DNA of 64,000 nucleotides from CAVTWS01 sp963738445 (GTDB lineage: Bacteria > Actinomycetota > Acidimicrobiia > Acidimicrobiales > SHLQ01): assembly GCA_963738445.1 (NCBI GenBank), contig CAVTWS010000008.1:124001-188000 (forward strand), in the 5' to 3' direction. Positions 24,277 through 32,751 of this stretch are shown in pieces. Made by a program: the position numbers and the translations under genes. Within the stretch, counting starts at the first letter, position 1. Each line of letters begins with the position of its first letter. Below the pieces are notes generated by a model, which made no database searches, had not been told where the DNA came from, and saw only the letters and a list, made by a program, of their open reading frames with translations.

Positions 24277-26562
24277 CGTCTGCGCCGTCAACGAGTGCAG
24301 CACAGCGCGCTCGATCTCGGCCAGGTACTCCGGGTCGGTCACCTTCTCACCCATGTCGTCGTGCACGTAGAACGCGTCGATGACATCGCCGCCAAGGGTC
24401 TGCACCCGGGCGGTCACGATGTCGAGGCCGACCTCGACCAGGGCGCGGGTGATGCGATAGAGGACGCCGATGCCGTCCGGGCAGGTCACCTCGATCACGG
24501 TGGCGAGGTCCGACGCGGTGTTGTCGATCGTGACCTGCGGATCCCGTGGTTTCGCCGCCTGCGCCCGGCGCCGCCCGTAGGTGCGCGCCCGGTCCGAGAG
24601 CCGGGCCGACAGGGCCAGTCGCCGCTGGAGCACCTGGCGCAGGTCGAGCTCGACCCGATGCCAGTCGATGTCGCCGGACTGCCGCGCGACCCGGAACAAC
24701 TCGATGGCCATGTCGTCACCGGACGACACCGCGGCGTCGACGACGTCGATCCCGTTGAGGGCCAACACCCCGGCCACGCGGCTGAACAGGCCCGGGTGAT
24801 CGGGGCAGACGATCAACAACTGATCGCCGTGCGGCCGGATGACCAACTCACCTTGGGCCGCCAGGGAGCGGTGCTCGACCGACGGGAAGCCCTCGTCGAT
24901 GACTTCGAGAACCGATCCCCCGGCCAGCACGTGATCGGCCCGGGCGACCAGGGTCTTGACCAGGCCGGCCTTCCAGAGGCCCCACGCCGCCGGCCCGGTG
25001 GCGATCGAATCGGCCTCCGTCAACGCGTCGAGCAGGTGCAGGGTGGCCGACGAACCCACCTGCTCCACGACCGAGCGGATCGTGCCCGGATCGTCCAGAT
25101 CGCGGCGGGTGGCGGCGTCGGGCAGGAGGAGGTGGTGCTGCACCATGGACACGAGGGTCTGCACGTCGGCCGCGGAGTACCCCATCCGGAACCCGATCGT
25201 GGCCACCAGCTCCATGCCGACGTCGGTGTGGTCACCTGGGTAACCCTTGCCGATGTCGTGGAGCAACGTACCGACCAGCAACAGATCGGGACGCTCGACC
25301 CGCCCGGCCAGTCCCGCCGCTTCGGCCGCCGCCTCGAGCAGGTGACGGTCGACGGTGAACCGGTGATAGACGTTGCGCTGCGGCCGGCTCCGGCAGGGCT
25401 CCCATTCGGGGAGGAGGCGCACGAACAGGCCCATCTGGTCGAGTGCCTCGATCGCCGTGATGGCGGACCGGCCGTGGGCGAGCAGCTGCACGAAGAGGTC
25501 GCGCGCTTCGGGAGGCCATGGTTCGTCGACCGCGGGGGCGTGTTCGGCCAGCCGGGCCAACGAACCGTGATCGATGTACGCGCCCACCCGTGCTGCCTCG
25601 GCGGCCAGGCGCAGCGGGAGCAACTGGTCGTCGACCGGCGCGGCATCGGTCAGGCTGGCCGTACCGTCATCGATGATGATGCCGGGCGACACGGTGGTGC
25701 GCCGGAACCCACGCCGCCTGCGGCCACCCCGGCCGCTCAGCACCTGGTGCCAGGTGGAGTCGCTGACCCAGGCGATCGAGCGGGCTGCGGAGGCGACATC
25801 GGCCATCAGCACGTCGGCATCGCCGTACCCGAGCGCCGCCGCCACTTCGTCCTGCTGCTCCAAGCCCAGCCGATCGACCGCCCGGCCGAGTATGCGGTGC
25901 AGCTCCACCCGGGCCGACAGCAGCACATCGTAACTGGAGCGGAGCCCGTCGGCGCTGACCTCGAGCAAACCGGGCTCCGCCACCTCGGCCCACCGGAGCG
26001 CATGCACATCGCGCAGGCCACCCCGACCCTGTTTGAGGTCGGGTTCCAGCATGAACGCGACCTCGCCCGCCTCGGCATGACGGCGCTCGACCATCTCGCC
26101 GAGCTCGACGAGACGACGCTTCCGCTCCTTCGTCCACTGGGCCCTCGCCGCAGCCCGCAGGCGTTCGACGAGGGTTGCGTCGCCGGCGACGCAACGAGCG
26201 TCGAGCAGCGACGTCGCCGTCTCGATGTCGGTCCGAGCCAGCTCCAGCGCCTGTTCCACGGTCGACACGCTGTGGCCGAGTTTGAAACCGGCATCCCAGA
26301 TCGGATACCAGACCTGGTCGGCGACCGTGACGACGTTGGACTTGCCGTCGTGCACCAGGTACACGTCGAGGTCGCTCTGCGGGCTCAGCTCACCGCGGCC
26401 GTAGCCGCCCGTGGCCACCAGGGCCACTCCGGGACGATCGGCCGCGGTGCCCAGGAGCTCGGCCAACCACCCGTCGAGCTCCGCGGCGTAGGCCCGGCAG
26501 AACGCCGGTCCCTTCAGCGAGGCGTCGGCCAGCAGGGCGGCACGATCGAACGACGGACTCAT
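24274..26562 (-). CDS. glnD: [Protein-PII] uridylyltransferase
   Basis: A 762-residue nitrogen sensor that uridylylates and de-uridylylates PII. Domains in order: nucleotidyltransferase (ATGGYGRGELSPQSDLDVYL, about 53-72), linker with LEPDLKQGRGGLRDVHALRW, HD domain (LLLVGTLLHDIGKGYPGDHT, about 450), and two ACT domains (LLIVCPDHPGLFSRVAGVLA; VTCPDGIGVLYRITRALVEV). ATG 26562 is preferred over GTG 26571 because TACCGT lies 7 nt upstream. amtB lies next to it but no glnK/glnB is seen. Confidence 0.95.
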   Translation of the reverse strand: MSPSFDRAALLADASLKGPAFCRAYAAELDGWLAELLGTAADRPGVALVATGGYGRGELSPQSDLDVYLVHDGKSNVVTVADQVWYPIWDAGFKLGHSVSTVEQALELARTDIETATSLLDARCVAGDATLVERLRAAARAQWTKERKRRLVELGEMVERRHAEAGEVAFMLEPDLKQGRGGLRDVHALRWAEVAEPGLLEVSADGLRSSYDVLLSARVELHRILGRAVDRLGLEQQDEVAAALGYGDADVLMADVASAARSIAWVSDSTWHQVLSGRGGRRRRGFRRTTVSPGIIIDDGTASLTDAAPVDDQLLPLRLAAEAARVGAYIDHGSLARLAEHAPAVDEPWPPEARDLFVQLLAHGRSAITAIEALDQMGLFVRLLPEWEPCRSRPQRNVYHRFTVDRHLLEAAAEAAGLAGRVERPDLLLVGTLLHDIGKGYPGDHTDVGMELVATIGFRMGYSAADVQTLVSMVQHHLLLPDAATRRDLDDPGTIRSVVEQVGSSATLHLLDALTEADSIATGPAAWGLWKAGLVKTLVARADHVLAGGSVLEVIDEGFPSVEHRSLAAQGELVIRPHGDQLLIVCPDHPGLFSRVAGVLALNGIDVVDAAVSSGDDMAIELFRVARQSGDIDWHRVELDLRQVLQRRLALSARLSDRARTYGRRRAQAAKPRDPQVTIDNTASDLATVIEVTCPDGIGVLYRITRALVEVGLDIVTARVQTLGGDVIDAFYVHDDMGEKVTDPEYLAEIERAVLHSLTAQT

Positions 26563-26569
26563 GATCGTC

Positions 26570-26575
26570 ACGGTA
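26570..26575 (-). promoter_or_regulatory. -10 element of leaderless promoter (glnD)
   Basis: TACCGT on the minus strand, 7 nt before ATG 26562; the alternative GTG start would overlap the hexamer. Confidence 0.5.
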
Positions 26576-26630
26576 GATGCGTCACCCGTCGGTCGGCGAC
26601 GTGGCCGGGCGGGTCCACGCCCCGAGGAGT

Positions 26631-27866
26631 TCAGGCGGTGCCGGCAAAGCCGTACGCCGATTCTGCGTGCAGGGCCTGGTCGAGACCCATCTGCTCCTCA
26701 TCGTCGGTGACGCGGAGGCCGATGAGCGAGTCGATCACCTTGGCGATGGCGTAGGTGAGCACGAACGAGAACACGATGACCGAGCCCATGGCCAACAGCT
26801 GGCTACCCAGCAGACCGGCGTCGCCGAAGAACACACCGTCGACCGACGTGATCCCAGGTACCGCGTTGGCGTCGGCGAAGAAGGCGAGGAGGAGTCCGCC
26901 GACCACGCCGCCGACCCCGTGGACGCCCACCACATCGAGCGCATCGTCGTACCCGAAACGGCTCTTGAGCTGGAGCGCGAAGTAGCACACGACGCCGGCC
27001 ACCAGACCGAAGACGATGGCGGCGAGCCCGCCGACGAAGCCGGCCGCCGGGGTGATGGCCACCAGGGCGGCGACGACACCCGACGCGGCCCCCAGCGTGG
27101 TCGGGTGACCGTCACGCAGGCGCTCCACGGCGAGCCACGCCATCATGCCCGCCGAGCCGGCGATGAAGGTGTTGAGCAGCGCCTGCACGGCCTGGCCGTT
27201 GGCGGCGAGCGCCGAGCCGGCGTTGAACCCGAACCATCCGAACCACAAGATGCCCGTCCCGACGAGCACGAGCGGAAGCGAGTGTGGCGGCATCGCCTCG
27301 GTCGGCCAACCCCGGCGTTTGCCCAGCACCAAGATCAGGGCGAGCGACGCCACCCCGGCGTTGATGTGGATCGCGGTGCCGCCGGCGAAGTCGAGCGCCT
27401 CGGGGCTGAGCTCCTTGTGCCAGCCGTAGTACACCCAGTAGGTGACCGGGGTGTAGACGAGCAGGCTCCACACCGGCACGAACAGCGCCCACGCCGAGAA
27501 CTTCATGCGGTCGGCCACCGCCCCCGAGATCAGGGCCGGGGTGATCGCTGCGAACGTCATCAGGAAGGCCACCGTCACCAGTGCGTCGGCGTCGCCGGAC
27601 AGGTCCTTCAATCCCGCCACATCGAAGTTGCCGATCAGCTCGCCACCGAAGAACCCGTCCTTGCCCTCGCTCGGGCTGTTGCCCAGCGAGAAGGTGACCA
27701 GGACCCACAGCAACGGCACGATGCCGACGCAGTACAGGTTCATCAACAACATGTTCAGCACGTTCTTGCTGCGCACCATGCCGCCGTAGAACAGGGCCAA
27801 GCCTGGCACCATGAACACGACGAGCGCGGTGGCGATGAGCATCCAGGCGATGTCGCCGCTTTCCAT
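26631..27866 (-). CDS. amtB: Ammonium transporter
   Basis: A 411-residue Amt/MEP/Rh channel with about eleven membrane segments. Diagnostic blocks are SGDIAWMLIATALVVFMVPG (TM1), FYGGMVRSKNVLNMLLMNLY, the signature DFAGGTAIHINAGVASLALI (first pore His) and VVGVHGVGGVVGGLLLAFFA (second pore His). ATG 27866 is 5 nt after a GGAGGA site; a tandem ATG at 27869 is too close to it. It moves ammonium inward, under PII control in most bacteria. Confidence 0.95.
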   Translation of the reverse strand: MESGDIAWMLIATALVVFMVPGLALFYGGMVRSKNVLNMLLMNLYCVGIVPLLWVLVTFSLGNSPSEGKDGFFGGELIGNFDVAGLKDLSGDADALVTVAFLMTFAAITPALISGAVADRMKFSAWALFVPVWSLLVYTPVTYWVYYGWHKELSPEALDFAGGTAIHINAGVASLALILVLGKRRGWPTEAMPPHSLPLVLVGTGILWFGWFGFNAGSALAANGQAVQALLNTFIAGSAGMMAWLAVERLRDGHPTTLGAASGVVAALVAITPAAGFVGGLAAIVFGLVAGVVCYFALQLKSRFGYDDALDVVGVHGVGGVVGGLLLAFFADANAVPGITSVDGVFFGDAGLLGSQLLAMGSVIVFSFVLTYAIAKVIDSLIGLRVTDDEEQMGLDQALHAESAYGFAGTA

Positions 27867-27999
27867 CATTCCTCCAGGACACGACTCGGGGAGACCCACA
27901 CCTTGTTTCGTCCCGATATCTGGGAGGTGACCGCCGTGTTACGGCTCGGTTAACGGGCGGCGTGAAACCGGGCCGCATCGGCGACGTCGTCGCTGGCGG

Positions 28000-28494
28000 T
28001 CAGCCGTGCCGGCGACGGTGGACGAGCGCCCGCGCCGCGCCCCAGGCCAGACCGAGATCGTGGAGATCGGGATCGATGTCGGCGAAGCGGGCGGGCGACA
28101 GCTGGTAGAGGTCGTCGGGAAAGGCTCGAATGTCGAGCGCGTCACGCGCCGGGGTCGGAGCGCCGACGGCGACGAGTACCGCAGTGGCATAGGGAACGGC
28201 GCGCCGGGCCAGGGCGAGCGGGTTCACCCGCTGCTCGTCCGCATCCCGGGCCAGCTCGGACCGGATCAGCGGCGCCAGGTCGGACCCGGCGGCCCGTGCT
28301 GCCGCGTCGATGAGGTCGTCGAGATCGACGCCGTCACAGAGCGCGGCGTTGACCCGATCGTTCCCGAGACGCTCGCCGACGATGCGCCTGACCCATGGAT
28401 CGATGGCCGAGCCCAATCCGCGCGCCAGTTCCCCGGACAGAGAAACGAACGCCGCCTCGACGTCGAGCGGATGGTCGTCCGGGTCCGTTGACAC
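28000..28494 (-). CDS. Hypothetical protein (conserved-looking, 164 residues)
   Basis: An acidic, Ala/Leu/Asp-rich cytoplasmic protein with predicted helices (AAFVSLSGELARGLGSAIDP, LDDLIDAAARAAGSDLAPLI). The end RFADIDPDLHDLGLAWGAAR is well organised, which suggests a real gene. No domain is recognised and no membrane segment is seen. GTG 28494 is the best start; a TAGCGC sequence 7 nt upstream is only a weak -10. It stands divergent from livK. Confidence 0.6.
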   Translation of the reverse strand: MSTDPDDHPLDVEAAFVSLSGELARGLGSAIDPWVRRIVGERLGNDRVNAALCDGVDLDDLIDAAARAAGSDLAPLIRSELARDADEQRVNPLALARRAVPYATAVLVAVGAPTPARDALDIRAFPDDLYQLSPARFADIDPDLHDLGLAWGAARALVHRRRHG

Positions 28495-28574
28495 CGGGCC
28501 CGCGCTACAACCTCAACCTAGGGGGCGTCAAAACGAAAAGGCAGACCTGCCGTGCTTCCTACCGGATGGTTGTT

Positions 28575-28580
28575 TAGACT
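28575..28580 (+). promoter_or_regulatory. Candidate -10 element upstream of livK
   Basis: TAGACT about 95 nt before the livK start implies an mRNA leader of roughly 85-90 nt, unlike the leaderless genes around it. No convincing -35 was found. Confidence 0.35.
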
Positions 28581-28674
28581 CGGCCACTGCTGCTGGGAGG
28601 GACCAGTGGAGACGGCGTCTGATCGGTTCTCAAGAGCCCGGTCAGACCCGGCAGACCTGACGAAAGGTAGTCAT

Positions 28675-30021
28675 ATGATCAACAAGCGATGGACGCGCGC
28701 AATCGCGCTTCTCTTCGCCGTCAGCCTCGTTGCCGCGTCCTGCGGCGACGACGATGACGACACGACTGGCGAGGCGGGCGGCGACACCACGACCACCGTC
28801 GCCGAGGGTGCCCCAGTCGCCGTGAACGAGGGCGACGGAGTGCTGCACATCGGCACCTTGCTGCCCGAGACAGGCGACCTCGCCTTTCTCGGCCCACCGG
28901 AGATCGACGGTGTTCGCATCGCCATCGCCGACATCAACGCCGCCGGTGGCGTGCTCGGCGGCGACGTCGTGCTGACCGAGGGCGACTCGGGCGACACCAC
29001 CACCGACACCGCGCAGCAAACAGTCGACCGGCTCCTCGGTGAGGGCGCAGACGCCATCATCGGCGCGGCATCGTCGGCGGTCACCAAGACCGTCATCGAC
29101 AAGATCGTCGCCGCCGGCGTGGTCCAGTTCTCCGGCGCCAACACGTCGCCGGACTTCACGGAGTATGCCGACGAGGGCCTGTACTTCCGTACTGCCCCCT
29201 CCGACGTGCTCCAGGGCCGAGTACTCGCCGACCTGGTGATCGGCGACGGCAACGAGACCGCAGCGGTCATGTACCGCGACGAGTCCTACGGCGCGGGTCT
29301 GGCCAATGCGTTCCGCGACACCTTCGAGCTCGCCGGTGGCACGATCCCCGAGGGCGGCTTCCGCCCCTACGCGGTCGACACCGACAACTTCGACACCGAG
29401 GTCGACGCCATCGTGGCCCTCGAGACCGACGCCATCGTGCTGATCTCGTTCGACGAGGCCGCCAACATCGTCGGCACGCTCCACGAGCGCGGCGCTGGAC
29501 CCAGCGCTGTTCCCACCTACGGCGTAGATGGTTGGGGTGGCGGCATCGGCGCGATCGTCGACGATCCCACGATCCTCGACGGGCTCCAGTACACGGCACC
29601 GTCGGTCGACTTGAGCACCATCACGGCGTTCACTGATCGGCTCGAGACCGAGGGTGGCCTCCCGACCGGGGGCATCTTCGACTACGCCGCGGAGAACTAC
29701 GACGCGGTGATCATCGTGGCCCTGGCTGCGGCAGTCGCCGGTTCCGACCAGCCCACGGTCTTTGCCGCCGAGATCAACGGTGTCACCGGCGGAGGCACCA
29801 AGTGCACCACGTTCGCCGAGTGCATCGCACTGGTCGACGCCGGAGAGGACATCGACTACGACGGCATCGGCGGCCAATACGAGTTCGTCGACGCCGGGGA
29901 GCCGGCTGCGGCATCGTTCCGCATCGCCACCTACGACGGCACGTATCAGGGAGACGATGCGGCTCAGGGACCGGGCGTTCTCGCCAACCCCGAGCTCGAT
30001 CAGTACGTCTTCGCCAGCTGA
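28675..30021 (+). CDS. livK: Branched-chain amino-acid type ABC transporter substrate-binding lipoprotein
   Basis: A 448-residue periplasmic-binding-fold lipoprotein. The signal runs to lipobox SLVAASC at about residue 23, followed by an Asp-rich and Thr-rich tether. Type I binding-fold segments are IGTLLPETGDLAFLGPPEID, GVRIAIADINAAGGVLGGDV, ADAIIGAASSAVTKTVID and the FSGANTSPDFTEYADEGLYF ligand loop. It faces the livHMGF operon across a shared terminator, so the transporter set is split into convergent units. The ligand could be an amino acid, amide or other small acid. Confidence 0.92.
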   Translation: MINKRWTRAIALLFAVSLVAASCGDDDDDTTGEAGGDTTTTVAEGAPVAVNEGDGVLHIGTLLPETGDLAFLGPPEIDGVRIAIADINAAGGVLGGDVVLTEGDSGDTTTDTAQQTVDRLLGEGADAIIGAASSAVTKTVIDKIVAAGVVQFSGANTSPDFTEYADEGLYFRTAPSDVLQGRVLADLVIGDGNETAAVMYRDESYGAGLANAFRDTFELAGGTIPEGGFRPYAVDTDNFDTEVDAIVALETDAIVLISFDEAANIVGTLHERGAGPSAVPTYGVDGWGGGIGAIVDDPTILDGLQYTAPSVDLSTITAFTDRLETEGGLPTGGIFDYAAENYDAVIIVALAAAVAGSDQPTVFAAEINGVTGGGTKCTTFAECIALVDAGEDIDYDGIGGQYEFVDAGEPAAASFRIATYDGTYQGDDAAQGPGVLANPELDQYVFAS

Positions 30022-30042
30022 TCACGTCTGAGCACTGTGGTG

Positions 30043-30068
30043 AGGGCCGGCCCTTCGGGGCCGGCCTT
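30043..30068. terminator. Bidirectional hairpin between livK and livF
   Basis: AGGGCCGGCC and GGCCGGCCTT flank a CTTCGG loop, giving a 10-bp GC-rich stem 22 nt after the livK stop and 15 nt after the livF stop on the other strand. Confidence 0.75.
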
Positions 30069-30082
30069 CGCCGTTCACCGGG

Positions 30083-30808
30083 TCAGCTGGCCAGGGTGCC
30101 CAGGTAGAGCTCGATCACCTTCGGATCGTTCAGCAGCTCCCGGCCTGGGCCGGTGTAGGCGTTGCGCCCTTGGTCGAGGACATAACCTCGGTGGCAGATC
30201 TGCAGGCAGCGGCGGGCGTTCTGTTCCACCATGACGATCGCCACGCCGGCCTGGTTGATCGAACGGGTGCGGAGGAACACCTGGTCCTGGAGCACCGGCG
30301 ACAGTCCCGCGGACGGCTCGTCGAGGAGCAGCACCTTGGGATCCATCATCAGCGCCCGGCTCATGGCCAGCATCTGCCGCTCGCCGCCCGACAGCGATCC
30401 GGCCCGTTGCTTCAGCCGCTCACCGATCCGGGGAAAGATCTCCACGACGAAGGCGGTCCGCTCGGCGGTTCGTTTGGGGCTGAGAAAGCCCCCCATCATG
30501 AGGTTCTCCTCAACGGTCATGGTGGCAAAGATGTTCTTCACCTGCGGGACGTAGCCGATGCCCAACCGTACGAGCTCATGAGCGGGCTTGTTCGTGACGT
30601 CTTGACCATCGAAGGTGACCCGACCCTCACGAACCGGAATGAGCCCGAACAGCGCCTTGAGCATCGTGGACTTGCCGGCACCATTGGGCCCGATGATCCC
30701 CACCAACTCGTCGGCCGCCAACTCCAGGTTGGCGCCGTTCAGGATGTTCACGCCCGGGACGTATCCGGCCACCACGCCGTCCACCCGGATGAGCGGCTCA
30801 TCGCTCAT
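30083..30808 (-). CDS. livF: ABC transporter ATP-binding protein, LivF type
   Basis: A 241-residue ATPase with Walker A GPNGAGKST, Q-loop YVPQVKNIF, signature LSGGERQMLAMSRALM, Walker B KVLLLDEPSAGLSP, and H/Q-loop VMVEQN. The VEQN form is typical of LivF. The ATG overlaps the livG stop by one base (TGATG). It powers branched-chain amino-acid or related uptake with LivG. No regulatory site of its own is seen. Confidence 0.95.
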   Translation of the reverse strand: MSDEPLIRVDGVVAGYVPGVNILNGANLELAADELVGIIGPNGAGKSTMLKALFGLIPVREGRVTFDGQDVTNKPAHELVRLGIGYVPQVKNIFATMTVEENLMMGGFLSPKRTAERTAFVVEIFPRIGERLKQRAGSLSGGERQMLAMSRALMMDPKVLLLDEPSAGLSPVLQDQVFLRTRSINQAGVAIVMVEQNARRCLQICHRGYVLDQGRNAYTGPGRELLNDPKVIELYLGTLAS

Positions 30809-31737
30809 CAGGCGCCCTCCATCTCTCGCTCGTCGATGGGGATGTCGTGCTGGGTGCCGAGGTAGGCGTCGATCACGTCGCGGTTGCGACCGATGTCGTC
30901 GGGCTTGCCCTCGGCGATGATCGCCCCTTCGGCCATCACCACGACCCAGTCGCTGATCTCGCGCACCACGTCCATGTTGTGCTCGACGAACACCACCGTG
31001 ATGCCCTGCGCTCTGAGGCTCTTGACGTGGGCGAGGAGCGACTGGGTGAGCGCCGGGTTCACGCCGGCCATGGGTTCGTCGAGCATCACCAGCTTCGGCC
31101 GGGTCATGAGGGCGCGTGCCATCTCGAGCAGCTTCCGTTGGCCGCCCGAGAGGGTCCCGGCGAACTGATCGCGCATGTGGGCCATGTTGAAGCGCGCCAG
31201 CAGCTCGTCGGCGCGCTGTTCGATCTGGCGCTCCTGATCGCGCCACAGCGGCGGCACCAGGGCCTTCCAGAAGCTCTCACCTATCTGCTGGGTGGCCCCG
31301 AGCTTCATGTTGTCGATCACGCTGAGCTTCGAGAGCGCCTTGGTGAGCTGAAAGGTCCGGACCATGCCGAGCTTGGCGACCTTGTGGGACGCCATACCCG
31401 ACAACGTCACATCGTCGAACACAACGCGTCCGGCGTCGGGGGCGTCGAAGCCGGTGAGCAGGTTGAAAAAGGTGGTCTTGCCCGCTCCGTTCGGCCCGAT
31501 CAAGGCAGTGATGGCACCCCGCTGCACCTCGAGATGCTCCACGTCGACCGCCTTGAGCCCACCGAAAGCTCGCTCCACGCCGGTGGCGACGAGCACCGGA
31601 TCGGGCTTGTGGGAGCCGGGGCGAGCCTCGACGACGTCGAACACTCCCGCCACCGGGTTGGGCCAGTGCTCGTCGGACACCGTCCCTGCAGCACCGTCGG
31701 AGGACTGTCCGACCTGTTCATGGCGGTCATCGGCCAT
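30808..31737 (-). CDS. livG: ABC transporter ATP-binding protein, LivG type
   Basis: A 309-residue ATPase. The first 45 residues form a polar extension absent from most LivG proteins. Then Walker A GPNGAGKTT, the LivG-type Q-loop region GMVRTFQLTKALSKLSVIDN, signature LSGGQRKLLEMARALM, Walker B KLVMLDEPMAGVNP and VFVEHNMDVV. The C-terminal IDAYLGTQ is family-typical. The start overlaps the livM end by 11 nt. Confidence 0.94.
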   Translation of the reverse strand: MADDRHEQVGQSSDGAAGTVSDEHWPNPVAGVFDVVEARPGSHKPDPVLVATGVERAFGGLKAVDVEHLEVQRGAITALIGPNGAGKTTFFNLLTGFDAPDAGRVVFDDVTLSGMASHKVAKLGMVRTFQLTKALSKLSVIDNMKLGATQQIGESFWKALVPPLWRDQERQIEQRADELLARFNMAHMRDQFAGTLSGGQRKLLEMARALMTRPKLVMLDEPMAGVNPALTQSLLAHVKSLRAQGITVVFVEHNMDVVREISDWVVVMAEGAIIAEGKPDDIGRNRDVIDAYLGTQHDIPIDEREMEGA

Positions 31738-32741
31738 CGAGCGCCATCTCCTCTCGATTGCCGAAGATGCCCTGCGGCCGGAACACGAGCAGCAACACGA
31801 GGCCCAAGCCGACCAGCATGTTGACCACCTGACCCACCTGGTTGCCGTCGAGGATGCCGGTGGAAATGAGGTCGTTGTCCACGAACTCCCGGAGGGTGGT
31901 GGACACGAACGCGTTGAGGGCCCAGAACAAGATGGCGCCCGCGATGGGCGACATCACCCGGCCGGCTCCACCCATGATAAGGACGACCCATATCCAGAAG
32001 GTCTGGGGAGGCACGAAGAAGTCGGGCTGGACCGAACCCTTGAACGTGACGTTGACGATCCCGGCCAGGGCCCCGATCGCCCCGCCTAACACCAGCACCT
32101 GCAACTTGTAGAAGTACCGCGCTCTTGCCCAGGGCGCGGGCCGCGTCCTCGTCCTCCCGCACCGCCCGCACGACCCGACCCCAGGGGCTCCGCATGAGGG
32201 CCCACACGAGCAGGACGCAGAGCAGGGCCAGCGACCATCCCCAGATCGCCACCCACAGATCGTTGCCGGTCGAGAACTGGAGGGGACCGTACTCGTATCG
32301 ACGGCCCGGCTCGAACGGGCTCAAAGAGATGAAGTCGTCGTTGAAGTTGCTGAGGCCCTCGGCGCCGCGAGTGATGCCCTGTAGGGATGTGCTGCGCGCC
32401 ATCAGTCGAATGATCTCCGACGACGCGATGGTGACGATGGCGAGGTAGTCGGCGCGCAGCCGCAGCGTGGGCAGACCGAGAAGCAGCGCGAGAATGATGC
32501 CGAACACGATGCCCACGGGGACGGCGAGCCAGAAGCTCCAGTCCCACTGCGTGACGGCGATCCCGAGGCCGTAGCCGCCGACGGCCAAGAAGCCGATGTG
32601 CCCGAAGTTCAGCAACCCGCCGTAGCCGAAGTGCACGTTGAGCCCGATGGCGGCGATGGCGTAGGCGGCGGCAAGGGGGCCGAACGCCTGGCTGATGGTC
32701 TGGGTGAAGATCGTTCCCCAGTCGACGGCCGCGAAGATCAT
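31727..32741 (-). CDS. livM: ABC transporter permease, LivM type (single-base frameshift)
   Basis: Inner-membrane permease. From ATG 32741 the frame reads GLNVHFGYGGLLNFGHIGFL and on to VREDEDAARALGKSA. It then changes frame and the expected YFYKLQVLVLGGAIGALAGI and GAGRVMSPIAGAILF continue to the stop at 31727. Deleting one base in the GCGG near 32117-32120 restores a normal 337-residue LivM. The rest of the operon is intact, so an indel in the read data is as likely as a true mutation. Confidence 0.88.
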
Positions 32742-32751
32742 GTCGCTCCTC

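Noticed and set aside
24103..26754. An 883-codon frame opposite glnD
   Set aside because: Anti-coding shadow of glnD; composition is His/Gly/Arg/Asp-rich without known motifs.
32110..32125. Programmed ribosomal frameshifting in livM, disA, clpC or the HD-GYP gene
   Set aside because: The shift sites share no slippery heptamer or common sign (four +1 insertions, one deletion), and these families are not known to use recoding.
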